Numbered from the stretch's first letter, positions 53,040 through 61,408 are shown. The stretch is DNA of 64,000 nt from Leptolyngbya sp. NIES-3755 (GCA_001548435.1 AP017309.1:62001-126000); one strand, 5' to 3'. Numbers and translations: made by a program. The notes: generated by a model from the sequence alone, not told the origin.

Positions 53040-53087
53040 TTGCGATCGCAGTAGGATGAAGTCTTGCGATCGCAACCTTTACTTTTT
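53040..53087 (+). terminator. Possible terminator built from two HIP1 palindromes
   Basis: TTGCGATCGCA (53040-53050) and TGCGATCGCAA (53065-53075) can form an 11-bp stem with a 14-nt loop, followed by CCTTTACTTTTT. It lies 23 bp after the flavodoxin stop, between convergent genes. The arms are HIP1 octamers, so the pairing may be coincidental. Confidence 0.4.
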
Positions 53088-56000
53088 CGGAAAAAGAATG
53101 TGAGCGAAACGGGCATACAGGGCAGGAATAATCAGCAGCGTCAGAGCCGTCGAGGTAAATAACCCGCCTAGAACTACGATCGACAACGGCTGCAAGATTT
53201 CTTTTCCAGGTCCGCCTGCAATCACCAGTGGAGCTAATCCTAATGCTGAGGTAAATGCGGTCATCAAAATCGCATTCAATCGCTCCATCGAGCCTTTTAC
53301 AAGTAAATCTTTGATCGACATTCCTTCAGCAAATTTCGTATTGTAATTATCGACTAGCAATAATCCATTTCGGGTTGCAACTCCAAACAGAGTGACAAAG
53401 CCGACGAGCGAAGCTACCGAAATTACCCCTCCAGTGACTGCGACTGCAATGACCCCTCCCACTAAGCCGATCGGCAGGTTGATCATAATCATGGCAGTGG
53501 AAGGAACAGATTTCACAGTGAGGTACATCAGCACCGAAATGACTACAAAGGCAATGAGGCTATAGACGAGAATGTTCTGCGAGGCGCGTTCTTCAGCTTC
53601 AAATTGTCCACCGTACTGAATGAAATATCCAGCCGGGACTTGAACATTCTGCTTCACCTTTGACTGAATCTCGGTCATCACCGATCGTAAGTCTCGTTCA
53701 CTCACATTCGCAGATACAACAATGCGACGCGATACATTTTCACGGTTAATCGTGTTCGGACCGTCACCGTTGCGGATCGTAGCGACTTGAGCCAGCGGAA
53801 TTTTTTGATTGTTGGTATCAATCAGCAGATTCTCGATCGCGTTTATATCGGTACGAGCCTCTGGCTTGAGCCAAACCATCAAATCGAACGTTTGCTGTTG
53901 TTCTAGAACCTGAGAAACCACTCGTCCATTTAAGGCAGTTTCAACCACTTCCGCCAGCCGTCCGACACTTAATCCATAACGAGCAGCGGCTTGGCGATCG
54001 AAGGCAATTTGAACTTGGTCGATCGGCACTTGTGGCTCAAGCTGCAAATCTACTACACCGGATACCGTTTTCATTTGTGCTTCGACTTGCTCACCGAGCG
54101 ATCGCAGTTGACTCAGTTCAGCCCCAAAAACTTTTACTGCAATTTGACTTCTGACCCCAGATAAAACCTCATCCATTCGGTGAGAAATAAAGCCCCCAAT
54201 GCCAGCCGCCACCCCTGGCAACTTGTTCATTTCTTCGCGGAGTTTCTTGATGCTTGCTTCTCGATCTTCGAGTCCCTTTTCACTGAGATCCACGTCCAGG
54301 TGAGCAAAGTTAACGCCCCCTGCATCCCCGTCTCCTGGAGCGCGTCCCGCACGGGTTTGAATGAAGGTAAATCGATCGTCGTTTTTAAGCACATCTTCCA
54401 ATGCAAAGCCAGCGCGATTCGTCGCCTCTAGCGTAGTACCTGGATAGAGCGTCAAGGTATTCACTAACGTCTGCTCTTGAAATTCTGGGAGAAATTCGCG
54501 TCCTAGTGTTGGTAAAAGAACTAGCGCCACCATCATAAAAGCCGCCGCACCGGATAAGATAAGAAGCGATCGCCGCATGGCTAACTGTAATAACGGTGCA
54601 TACAATTGCTTGAAGAATCGCGCCACAACGGGTTCCCGGTCAGACATCCGCCCATGCGGTAGTAAAATGGCACACAACGCTGGAGAAACCAGCAGCGATT
54701 CCAAGCTCGAAACGACGACCACGACTAGATAGGAAATTCCCATCGGGGTGAAAATGCGCCCTTCCACCCCAGACAGCGTGAAAATCGGAGAAAAGACGAC
54801 AATACCGATCAGCGTCGCACCAATCAGCGATTCTCGGACTTCTTGGCTACCTTCAAAGATGATTTCCAAAGGAGGTTGAGGCTCTGGTGATTGGCGATTT
54901 TCTCTTAGAGCGCGATAGGTGTTTTCGCCATAAACGATCGCATCATCTACCGCAGTTCCGATCGCAACTGCTAATCCACCCAATGTCATCGTATTCAGTC
55001 CGAGTCCCAAATAACGAGAAACGAGCAGCGCAAACAGTAACGTTAGAAAGAAGTCGAGTAAACATACAGTCAACGTGCGCCAATTCATCAGAAACGGAAT
55101 CAGAATTGCGGCAACAATCAAACTGCCTTCGATCAAAGCAGAGCGAACATTATCGACTGATGCTTCAATGTAGTCTGCTTGCCGAAAGGTGACATCGACT
55201 TTCACATCCTTGGGCAACCCAGCTTTGAGTTCATCTACAGCCGCCTTTACCGCACGAGTCACCGTTGGTGTATCAGCTTGAGGCTGTTTATTCACCATCA
55301 TGATGACCGCAGGTTTACCGTTGACGCTGCCATCGCCCCGTTTTAAGGCAGCCCCAACTTGCACTTCAGCGACATCGAGTAACCGCACAGGCGTTCCGTT
55401 GCGTGAATCGATCGCGGATTGTTTCAGGTCTTCGATCGATTCAATCCGTCCAATCCCTCGGATTAATTTTTCTCGATCGGAGCCGATCAAAAAACCACCG
55501 GGGGCATTCACGTTTGCATTGCGAACGGCTTCTGTCACTTGCTCTAGCGATACATTAAATGCTTTCAGTTTTGCGGGATCAACGAGAACTTGGTACTGTC
55601 GAACATCACCGCCATAAGCAACCACTTGACTCACGCCCGGAACCGCCAGCAATCGATTCGTCACTTGCCAATCGACGAGCCGCCGCAACTCCATCATTGA
55701 AGTGGTATCTGCGGTGAAAGCAAACTTTAAAATTGTCCCGATCGGAGAACTAATCGGAGAAATGCGAGGAATCTCAACCCCTTCAGGCAGTTTACTTTGT
55801 GCCTGCTGTAATCGCTCGGTGACAAGCTGCCGTGCTTGATAGATATCAGTCCCCCACTGAAAAACAACTTTAACCACAGAAATTCCTGGTGCAGACGAAG
55901 ACCGCACATCTGTCACCCCTGGAGTTCCGTTGATCGCACTTTCGAGCGGCAGGGTTACAAGCGATTCAACTTCTTCCGGCGCGAGTCCAGGAGATTCCGT

Positions 56001-56150
56001 TTCAATTTCAACCTGGGGAGGTGCAAACGACGGAAAGACATCCAGAGGCATCTCAGGAATGATCTTGACTGTCCAGAGGGTTGCGATTAGCGCAATCAGC
56101 ACTACAATCCAACGGCGAGCAATGACCGAGCGAACAATATTTCCCAACAT
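53079..56150 (-). CDS. Heavy-metal efflux RND permease (CzcA/CusA family), CopA-like of the cop system
   Basis: 1023 aa. The HME signature segment MPLDVFPSFAPPQVEIETES is present. TM4 carries GGLAVAIGTAVDDAIVYGEN, and the C-terminus ends TLLIIPALYARFAHILFPKK. It is closely similar to the pump at 43141-46269, also in the LEATNRAGFALEDVLKNDDR region. Its gene lies 8 bp after the adaptor gene, so both form one operon under the CopR-type box at 57881-57897. In Synechocystis the equivalent pair is CopB (adaptor) and CopA (pump) of the copBAC operon. The third component (CopC) is not found here. Predicted to export copper. Confidence 0.95.
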   Translation of the reverse strand: MLGNIVRSVIARRWIVVLIALIATLWTVKIIPEMPLDVFPSFAPPQVEIETESPGLAPEEVESLVTLPLESAINGTPGVTDVRSSSAPGISVVKVVFQWGTDIYQARQLVTERLQQAQSKLPEGVEIPRISPISSPIGTILKFAFTADTTSMMELRRLVDWQVTNRLLAVPGVSQVVAYGGDVRQYQVLVDPAKLKAFNVSLEQVTEAVRNANVNAPGGFLIGSDREKLIRGIGRIESIEDLKQSAIDSRNGTPVRLLDVAEVQVGAALKRGDGSVNGKPAVIMMVNKQPQADTPTVTRAVKAAVDELKAGLPKDVKVDVTFRQADYIEASVDNVRSALIEGSLIVAAILIPFLMNWRTLTVCLLDFFLTLLFALLVSRYLGLGLNTMTLGGLAVAIGTAVDDAIVYGENTYRALRENRQSPEPQPPLEIIFEGSQEVRESLIGATLIGIVVFSPIFTLSGVEGRIFTPMGISYLVVVVVSSLESLLVSPALCAILLPHGRMSDREPVVARFFKQLYAPLLQLAMRRSLLILSGAAAFMMVALVLLPTLGREFLPEFQEQTLVNTLTLYPGTTLEATNRAGFALEDVLKNDDRFTFIQTRAGRAPGDGDAGGVNFAHLDVDLSEKGLEDREASIKKLREEMNKLPGVAAGIGGFISHRMDEVLSGVRSQIAVKVFGAELSQLRSLGEQVEAQMKTVSGVVDLQLEPQVPIDQVQIAFDRQAAARYGLSVGRLAEVVETALNGRVVSQVLEQQQTFDLMVWLKPEARTDINAIENLLIDTNNQKIPLAQVATIRNGDGPNTINRENVSRRIVVSANVSERDLRSVMTEIQSKVKQNVQVPAGYFIQYGGQFEAEERASQNILVYSLIAFVVISVLMYLTVKSVPSTAMIMINLPIGLVGGVIAVAVTGGVISVASLVGFVTLFGVATRNGLLLVDNYNTKFAEGMSIKDLLVKGSMERLNAILMTAFTSALGLAPLVIAGGPGKEILQPLSIVVLGGLFTSTALTLLIIPALYARFAHILFPKK

Positions 56151-56158
56151 TACAGCAA

Positions 56159-57832
56159 TTAATTTTGATGAGGGTTACGCGCTTCTTCTACCGTCTCAAC
56201 CGTGGAGTGAATCTCACTCGGTTTAGAGCCATTAGTATGAAAGTAAATTTCAGTTTCATGAGGGGACAGAGAACCCTCTGCTACAGGCTGAAGCCGACGA
56301 TTACGACGCGATGACCAAACCGTACCTGCCCAAAAAGTGCCTGCTGCGATCGCGCCTCCTATGGGCAACGTCACCCACCACGGCAGCGTAGAAAGACTAA
56401 ATCCTTGAGCCGCCGATGACGCTTCAGCAGGCTTTTCCGCTTCCCCTTCTGCTTTTGTATCGCCTCGAAGAGATTGTGTATACAGTTGCGGTGCGCGTTG
56501 TACGACCACTTTATCGCCATCAAATAATCCATTTGTGACTTCGACAAACTCACCCGCTTCTCGCCCTAGTGTCACATCGGTCGCTTGAAACGCATTACCA
56601 TTTTGCACAAAGACGATCTTCCTTTTGTCGTTCGTTTCAACGATGGCAGATTTTGGCACTGCTAAAACTGAAACGGGAGTGCGATCGGTCAAGATCTCAA
56701 CTTCCGCAAACATTCCCGGCTTGAGAGCGCCATCGGCATTGTCAATCTCAGCTTTCACAGGAATTGCACGAGTTTCACCTTGAACGGTTGAATTGACAAC
56801 GCTAATTCGACCTGCAAAGGTGCGATTCGGCAGACCATTCACTTTGACGCGCACCGCCTGACCGACTCGAACTTGAGCAATATCCTTTTCATAGATATTG
56901 CCGGAGACTTGTACGCTGCTGCCGTTAACGATCGTTAAAATTCTTTTCCCTGCGTCTTGTCCCGATTCTCCCAGTGTCGCCTCGCGATCGGCAACGGTTC
57001 CAGAAATCGGAGCCGTGATCGTAATCGTGCCATCCTCATTGGCATTCGCTCCAAGTTGGCGCAGGCGAGTTTCGTAGGTTTGCCCGCTCAGATTGACCCG
57101 CGATCGCGCTACTTCTAAAGCCGATTGCGCTCGTTTAAGCTGTGCTTGCGCCTCAGAAACCGCTAACCGACTTTCCGCTCTCGATAAATTTGCCCGTGCT
57201 TCTGCAAGTTTCGTTCCCGATTCGAGGGCTGTCCGTCGCGGCAGTGCGCCTGTTTGGGAAAGCTGTTGGTCTTTTGTGTAGCTTTCTTGAGCAACATCGA
57301 AGGCTGACTTCGCTTGCCGCACTTCTTGTTCTGCGATCGTGCGTTGTCGCCCGAAATTCTCCTGGGCAAGTTGTAGATCTGCTTCAGCTTGTTGAACTGC
57401 ACCCGTGGCATCACTGCGTCGATCGAGTGCTTCGGTTCGTAGTTGTGCGAGATCAGGACTGGTCATTACAGCGACGGGTTGTCCTGCACTGACAGCATCT
57501 CCCGGTTTAACCAGCAACCGTAGCACTGTTCCGCCGACTGGGGTTGTTACTTCTACCTGACGATTTGGCAACGTCTCAATTTGCCCAGTCGTCTTCACTC
57601 CAAACGTCAATCGCTGCCGCGTGACAGGTTCAACCTTAAAACCGAGTCGCTGGGCTGTGTCTGCCTCAACTTGAACGCTTCCAGTAGATTGTGTTGCTCC
57701 GCCTTTAAATTCGTCGCCGTGCCCACCATGCGCGAGAACGACGGCTGGACTTGCAGCCCACATTCCCAGCATGAGTAGCGTGGCTGAGAGACGGCGAATT
57801 GAGGTGGAAACAGAAACAGTAGGACTCGGCAT
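56159..57832 (-). CDS. copB: RND periplasmic adaptor, CusB/CopB-like
   Basis: 557 aa. A signal/anchor helix (RLSATLLMLGMWAASPAVVL) is followed by AHGGHGDEFKGG, a short His motif. The barrel-sandwich (VEVTTPVGGTVLRLLVKPGD), a long coiled coil (about 135-250) and GTVADREATLGESGQDAG follow. Near the C-terminus is a second helix (LPWWVTLPIGGAIAAGTFWA) and a basic tail, unusual for a CusB-type adaptor. It should join the copper RND pump encoded 8 bp downstream to an outer-membrane channel. The CopR-type box is 49 bp upstream. The symbol follows the Synechocystis copBAC naming and is distinct from the P-ATPase CopB. Confidence 0.92.
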   Translation of the reverse strand: MPSPTVSVSTSIRRLSATLLMLGMWAASPAVVLAHGGHGDEFKGGATQSTGSVQVEADTAQRLGFKVEPVTRQRLTFGVKTTGQIETLPNRQVEVTTPVGGTVLRLLVKPGDAVSAGQPVAVMTSPDLAQLRTEALDRRSDATGAVQQAEADLQLAQENFGRQRTIAEQEVRQAKSAFDVAQESYTKDQQLSQTGALPRRTALESGTKLAEARANLSRAESRLAVSEAQAQLKRAQSALEVARSRVNLSGQTYETRLRQLGANANEDGTITITAPISGTVADREATLGESGQDAGKRILTIVNGSSVQVSGNIYEKDIAQVRVGQAVRVKVNGLPNRTFAGRISVVNSTVQGETRAIPVKAEIDNADGALKPGMFAEVEILTDRTPVSVLAVPKSAIVETNDKRKIVFVQNGNAFQATDVTLGREAGEFVEVTNGLFDGDKVVVQRAPQLYTQSLRGDTKAEGEAEKPAEASSAAQGFSLSTLPWWVTLPIGGAIAAGTFWAGTVWSSRRNRRLQPVAEGSLSPHETEIYFHTNGSKPSEIHSTVETVEEARNPHQN

Positions 57833-57880
57833 GGTGAAGTTTCCTAACAGTGTATTAACTCTCTAGTGTGCCAGTTGAAT

Positions 57881-57897
57881 ATGAAATCAGCATGAAA
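57881..57897 (-). promoter_or_regulatory. CopR-type box of the adaptor-pump operon
   Basis: Perfect ATGAAA-TCAGC-ATGAAA on the plus strand, 49 bp before the adaptor start and 5 bp after the stop of the copM-like gene. The pump operon therefore has its own copper-responsive promoter. Confidence 0.75.
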
Positions 57898-57901
57898 CAC
57901 A

Positions 57902-58585
57902 CTATTGGTTATACCAAGCCTTGCGCCACTGTTTCATTTGATTAATCTCAGCTTCTTGCGAAGCGATGATGCCCTGCGCCAATTTCTGGACTTCAGGACG
58001 CTTCGACTTCTGCAAAACATCTTTTGCCATTGTCACGGCTCCCTCATGATGTGGAATCATCGCATTGATGAACCGTAAATCGAACTGCTCATCTGCTGCA
58101 CCCAAATCCATGCTCATCTTCATGGCTTTGATTTGCTCTGTTGACATGGGCATCGAATGGTTCATTTCAGCGTGCCATGCGATCGGGGTTTCGGGTGCTT
58201 TGGGATACCAGGCTTTTCGCCATTGCTGCATCTGGCTAATTTCTTTGTCTTGAGCCGCGATCACTTCTTGAGCCAGTTTTTTAAGTTCGGGGCGCTTTGA
58301 CTTTTGCAGCACTTCTTTCGCCATGTCTACGGCTCCTTGATGATGCGGGATCATGCTGTCGATGAAGCGCAGGTCAAACTCTGCGTCTGCTGGACCTAGA
58401 TCCATGTTGTGTCCCATGCTGCCATGATCCATGTTGCCGTGATCCATACCCTGCATGGGGCTAGAGGATGGAGAACTGGTTGGATTTGAGTTCTGGGCGA
58501 TCGTTGATGAACAGGCAGCCAATCCGCTCCCTGTGACGATTGCACTTAGGAAAAGTCCGAGAAAATTAAAGCTCATCAGTTTCAT
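57902..58585 (-). CDS. copM: CopM-like copper-binding lipoprotein with two DUF305 domains
   Basis: 227 aa. A lipoprotein signal (LSAIVTGSGLAAC, Cys at about 25) precedes a Met/His linker (MQGMDHGNMDHGSMGHNMDL). Two tandem DUF305 repeats follow, each with FDLRFI-MIPHH-GAV-MAK and ending QMxQWRKAWY (residues about 70-130 and 165-225). The repeats are about 60 residues and nearly identical. This matches Synechocystis CopM, a periplasmic copper-binding protein needed for copper resistance, encoded there with copRS. Here copRS is absent from the window. A CopR-type box lies 133 bp upstream. Confidence 0.92.
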   Translation of the reverse strand: MKLMSFNFLGLFLSAIVTGSGLAACSSTIAQNSNPTSSPSSSPMQGMDHGNMDHGSMGHNMDLGPADAEFDLRFIDSMIPHHQGAVDMAKEVLQKSKRPELKKLAQEVIAAQDKEISQMQQWRKAWYPKAPETPIAWHAEMNHSMPMSTEQIKAMKMSMDLGAADEQFDLRFINAMIPHHEGAVTMAKDVLQKSKRPEVQKLAQGIIASQEAEINQMKQWRKAWYNQ

Positions 58586-58717
58586 ATTTACAGAGAAGAG
58601 TATTGGAACAGCTAAATCTACGATCTGCTTTAATCAAAAGCAAATCAACACTGAGTATCTAGGACACCCCAATCGTGAAAGTCGTTTAACTTTCACGACT
58701 CAGTAAATCACATGAAT

Positions 58718-58734
58718 ATGAAATCAGAATGAAA
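58718..58734 (-). promoter_or_regulatory. CopR-type box upstream of copM
   Basis: Perfect ATGAAA-TCAGA-ATGAAA on the plus strand, 133 bp before the copM-like start. It lies only 30 bp from the MerR-type promoter of the divergent gene, so two metal circuits meet in this gap. Confidence 0.72.
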
Positions 58735-58764
58735 TTCTGCTGTAAGCAAAATTAGCTAAAAAAC

Positions 58765-58796
58765 TTGACTCTTCAGTTGGCAAAAGGGTTTATAAC
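58765..58796 (+). promoter_or_regulatory. MerR-type promoter/operator of the Cys/Met-rich protein gene
   Basis: -35 TTGACT (58765-58770), a 20-bp spacer CTTCAGTTGGCAAAAGGGTT, -10 TATAAC (58791-58796). It shares 14 of the first 15 positions with the sites at 29972 and 59276. It lies 36 bp before the gene start. Confidence 0.75.
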
Positions 58797-58832
58797 TGTT
58801 CTGTTCCGATAACCAATTCATGAGGGATTATT

Positions 58833-59129
58833 GTGGTTACAAAAGGTCAAGTTTTCACTTTTCTAGGTGGAATACTGAGCGCGATCGCTTTAACGACTGG
58901 AACTGCTGCTGCTCAATCAGGAGACTACAGCCCGAAAACCGCTTCCGATCGCACGCTTCCAATTGCCCAAAAACCAGATCAAGCTAAGCCAACCCCGACA
59001 AAGCAATCTGGCTGCGGGTGCTGCAAGACAACGAAAGAGAACATGGAGAGGATGCAGCAACAAATGGACATGATGAAAAAGCCAGGAAATTCGATGCCCG
59101 GTATGAATCACCCCGGCATGACTCAGTAA
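58833..59129 (+). CDS. Small exported Cys- and Met-rich protein, putative metal binder
   Basis: 98 aa with a GTG start (GAGGG 7 nt upstream). The signal peptide ends TGTAAAQSG. The mature part has a low-complexity linker, then QSGCGCCKTTKENMERMQQQ (CGCC motif) and a Met-rich C-terminus (MDMMKKPGNSMPGMNHPGMT). CGCC with flanking Met/His residues suggests soft-metal binding in the periplasm. No family is recognised. The MerR-type promoter directly upstream supports metal induction. It is monocistronic and divergent from copM. Confidence 0.82.
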   Translation: MVTKGQVFTFLGGILSAIALTTGTAAAQSGDYSPKTASDRTLPIAQKPDQAKPTPTKQSGCGCCKTTKENMERMQQQMDMMKKPGNSMPGMNHPGMTQ

Positions 59130-59275
59130 TAGCATCCAGCCAAGTTACCTCAATCTATAGATGGCAAGGGTAGCAATCTGTCTGTTGTCACCCTTGTCGT
59201 TGCTTCTTGTGATACATCTGCGATCGCTCATCGAAGATGACAATCGTGACGACTCTGATTAAACCACCTCAGCAC

Positions 59276-59307
59276 TTGACTCTTCAGTTAGCTGAAGGAT
59301 TTGAGAT
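59276..59307 (+). promoter_or_regulatory. MerR-type promoter/operator with no obvious gene behind it
   Basis: -35 TTGACT (59276-59281), a 20-bp spacer CTTCAGTTAGCTGAAGGATT with the perfect dyad CTTCAGTTAGCTGAAG (6-bp arms), weak -10 TGAGAT (59302-59307). It lies in the 480-bp gap between the Cys/Met-rich protein gene and the second porin. No open frame longer than about 20 codons follows on the plus strand before a terminator. Confidence 0.65.
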
Positions 59308-59313
59308 CATTAG

Positions 59314-59525
59314 CATTATTTGATGATTGTGGTGTGCTTAACTGCTTGCCCAAACCTGAAGAATTGTCGATCGCGGGTTGTGTAGAAGGGCTAAATACTG
59401 AAATTCCATTAGGTACTGCGCGGATTCCACACGACTCACGCCAAATCGCACAACCTGTAGACTCCGACTAAAACCGATTTTTGATTTAGCTAGCCGTCTC
59501 GCTTTAGCGGGGCGGCTAAGTTTTG
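59314..59525 (+). ncRNA. Candidate metal-induced short transcript
   Basis: The stretch between a MerR-type promoter (59276-59307) and a strong terminator (59491-59525) would give a transcript of about 210 nt. It holds only a 20-codon frame from the ATG at 59323 (MIVVCLTACPNLKNCRSRVV). A minus-strand frame of about 43 codons crosses the same DNA, with no visible start signals. A regulatory RNA or a leader peptide mRNA is possible. Alternatively the promoter reads through to the porin at 59610 with the hairpin as attenuator. Confidence 0.3.
59491..59525 (+). terminator. Strong stem-loop terminator
   Basis: TAGCCGTCTCGC (59491-59502) pairs with GCGGGGCGGCTA (59507-59518) over 12 bp including two G-T pairs. 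The loop is TTTA, followed by AGTTTTG. It ends 85 bp before the porin start. Confidence 0.7.
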
Positions 59526-59566
59526 TAAACCCTATTCCAGTTTGATAGCTTAATGGTATTCTGCTA

Positions 59567-59579
59567 AATGAAATTCATT
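59567..59579. promoter_or_regulatory. Palindrome upstream of the second porin
   Basis: AATGAA-A-TTCATT, perfect 6-bp arms, 31 bp before the porin start. It may be an operator; the half-site ATGAAA is shared with the CopR-type boxes but in inverted rather than direct order. Confidence 0.3.
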
Positions 59580-59609
59580 CCTAATTAGAGATCGTGTGAG
59601 GAACAAGTT

Positions 59610-61340
59610 TTGCGAAAGATTTTCTTTAGGCTCTGGTGGAGTAGCCCGCTGATTTTGGTATCTGTGATGTTTGCAGATCAAGGGTTTGCGAACGAAGTAG
59701 CAGATAGGCGAATTCAGGCTCCGTCCGCTTCTCAAATCACTTCAATTAATCAATTGAAAAAACCACCAAACTCAATTGATAATAATATGCAGCCTTTTTT
59801 GGCAGAAGACGCTTTGGCGCAAGTTACCTCAGTTTCACAACTTTCAGATGTCAGACCGACTGACTGGGCGTTTCAAGCACTGCAATCCCTGGTCGAACGA
59901 TATGGTTGTATTGCAGGGTATCCGGATCGCACCTATCGGGGCAACCGCGCCATGACTCGGTATGAGTTTGCAGCAGGTTTGAATGCCTGTCTCGATCGCG
60001 TCAACGAACTGATCGCAGTGGCGACCTCTGATTTAGTCAAAAAAGAAGACCTCGCCACCATCCAGAAATTGCAAGAAGAGTTCGCGGCTGAACTCGCAAC
60101 CTTGCGCGGTCGAGTTGATACGCTGGAAGCGCGAACGACCACCCTCGAAAAGCAACAGTTTTCGACCACCACGAAGTTATTTGGAGAAGCTATCTTCTCG
60201 GTGGCAGGGGTCAACAGTGGCGATCGCGCTGTTAGCGCCAATCTGCCAGAAGGAGACGAATTTGGCATTGAAAACGGGCGAGGGCGGCGAGATAGTAACA
60301 TTGCCTTCAGCGATCGCATTCGATTGAACTTGATCAGCAGTTTTACCGGGCGAGATCGCCTATATCTGCGTCTGCAAGCTGCGAATACACCAGAGCTACA
60401 AGATGCAACTGGAACCCGGTTTGGGCGATTGGCGTATGAGGAAGAAGGCAACAACAATATTGATTTGACTGTTGCAGAATATCGCTTTCCGATTGGCGAA
60501 CGAATCAATGTAGCGATCGCAGCGCGAGATGAACTTTACCGCTTTTTAGAAGCCGATGTTGAAGCTGTCTCTCCGCTTGAAGGCGACAACGAAGGGTCGA
60601 TTACTAAATTTGGGCGGTTTAATCCCATTTTTCGCTTAGGCGGTGAGCGGGTCTCAGGCGCGAGTGTTTCCTATGATTTCAGTTCCGCTTTGCGACTCAC
60701 AGCGGCTTATCTCTCTGGAACAGGGGGTAACAATCCGCAATTTGGGCTGTTTAATGATGCTAATATTGCGCTTGCCAATCTCACCGTGCGACCGCTGTCA
60801 AATTTCACGTTGGGCTTGACCTACGTCCGCTCTTACAGCCCCAATTTAGCCGATGAAGATCGCAGCGTCATTGACTTTGAAGCCAATAGCAAAGCGAGTA
60901 TTAATCCCTTTCCCACGTTGGGAGGAACTGGCGCAACGGGCAATCATTTTGGCATTAACTTCAACTACCGCCTCAGTCCCTCATTCATTGTGGCAGGATG
61001 GTACAACTTTGCAACGCTCCGCAATCTTGCTCCGACCAACGATCGTGCAAACACCCGTAACTGGGCGGTTGAACTAGCATTCCCGGATGTGGGCAAAGAT
61101 GGAAGTTTGTTAGCCTTCGTGGTTGGGCAACTTCCCAAAGTCACCTCAAATACCTTCGGTCAACTGGGACTGGGCGGGGCTGAACCGGATACATCCTGGC
61201 ATTTTGAGGCGTTCTATCGGTATCGTCTAACTGACAATATCTCTGTTACTCCAGGAATTATCTACATCACTAATCCTGAGAACAATAGAGCCAATGACAA
61301 TCTGCTGATTGGCGTAATCCGAACGTCGTTCTTCTTTTAA
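59610..61340 (+). CDS. SLH-domain porin, cyanobacterial iron-uptake porin family
   Basis: 576 aa with a TTG start at 59610 (GAGG 9 nt upstream), which gives a proper signal peptide (MRKIFFRLWWSSPLILVSVM then FADQGFA). The order is: linker, AQVTSVSQLSDVRPTDWAFQ, SLH domain (RYGCIAGYPDRTYRGN), coiled coil (IQKLQEEFAAELATLRGRVD), then an OprB-like barrel ending LLIGVIRTSFFF. The SLH/coiled-coil part is almost identical to the porin at 39806-41473, while the barrels differ much more. No CopR-type box precedes it. It probably forms an outer-membrane pore for ions or small solutes. Confidence 0.92.
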   Translation: MRKIFFRLWWSSPLILVSVMFADQGFANEVADRRIQAPSASQITSINQLKKPPNSIDNNMQPFLAEDALAQVTSVSQLSDVRPTDWAFQALQSLVERYGCIAGYPDRTYRGNRAMTRYEFAAGLNACLDRVNELIAVATSDLVKKEDLATIQKLQEEFAAELATLRGRVDTLEARTTTLEKQQFSTTTKLFGEAIFSVAGVNSGDRAVSANLPEGDEFGIENGRGRRDSNIAFSDRIRLNLISSFTGRDRLYLRLQAANTPELQDATGTRFGRLAYEEEGNNNIDLTVAEYRFPIGERINVAIAARDELYRFLEADVEAVSPLEGDNEGSITKFGRFNPIFRLGGERVSGASVSYDFSSALRLTAAYLSGTGGNNPQFGLFNDANIALANLTVRPLSNFTLGLTYVRSYSPNLADEDRSVIDFEANSKASINPFPTLGGTGATGNHFGINFNYRLSPSFIVAGWYNFATLRNLAPTNDRANTRNWAVELAFPDVGKDGSLLAFVVGQLPKVTSNTFGQLGLGGAEPDTSWHFEAFYRYRLTDNISVTPGIIYITNPENNRANDNLLIGVIRTSFFF

Positions 61341-61408
61341 AGGTTTCTAGAGTCCGGTTGAGTGTCTAGACTGATTGCTTCCCATTTTGTTGTTTATCAT
61401 CGTGAACT

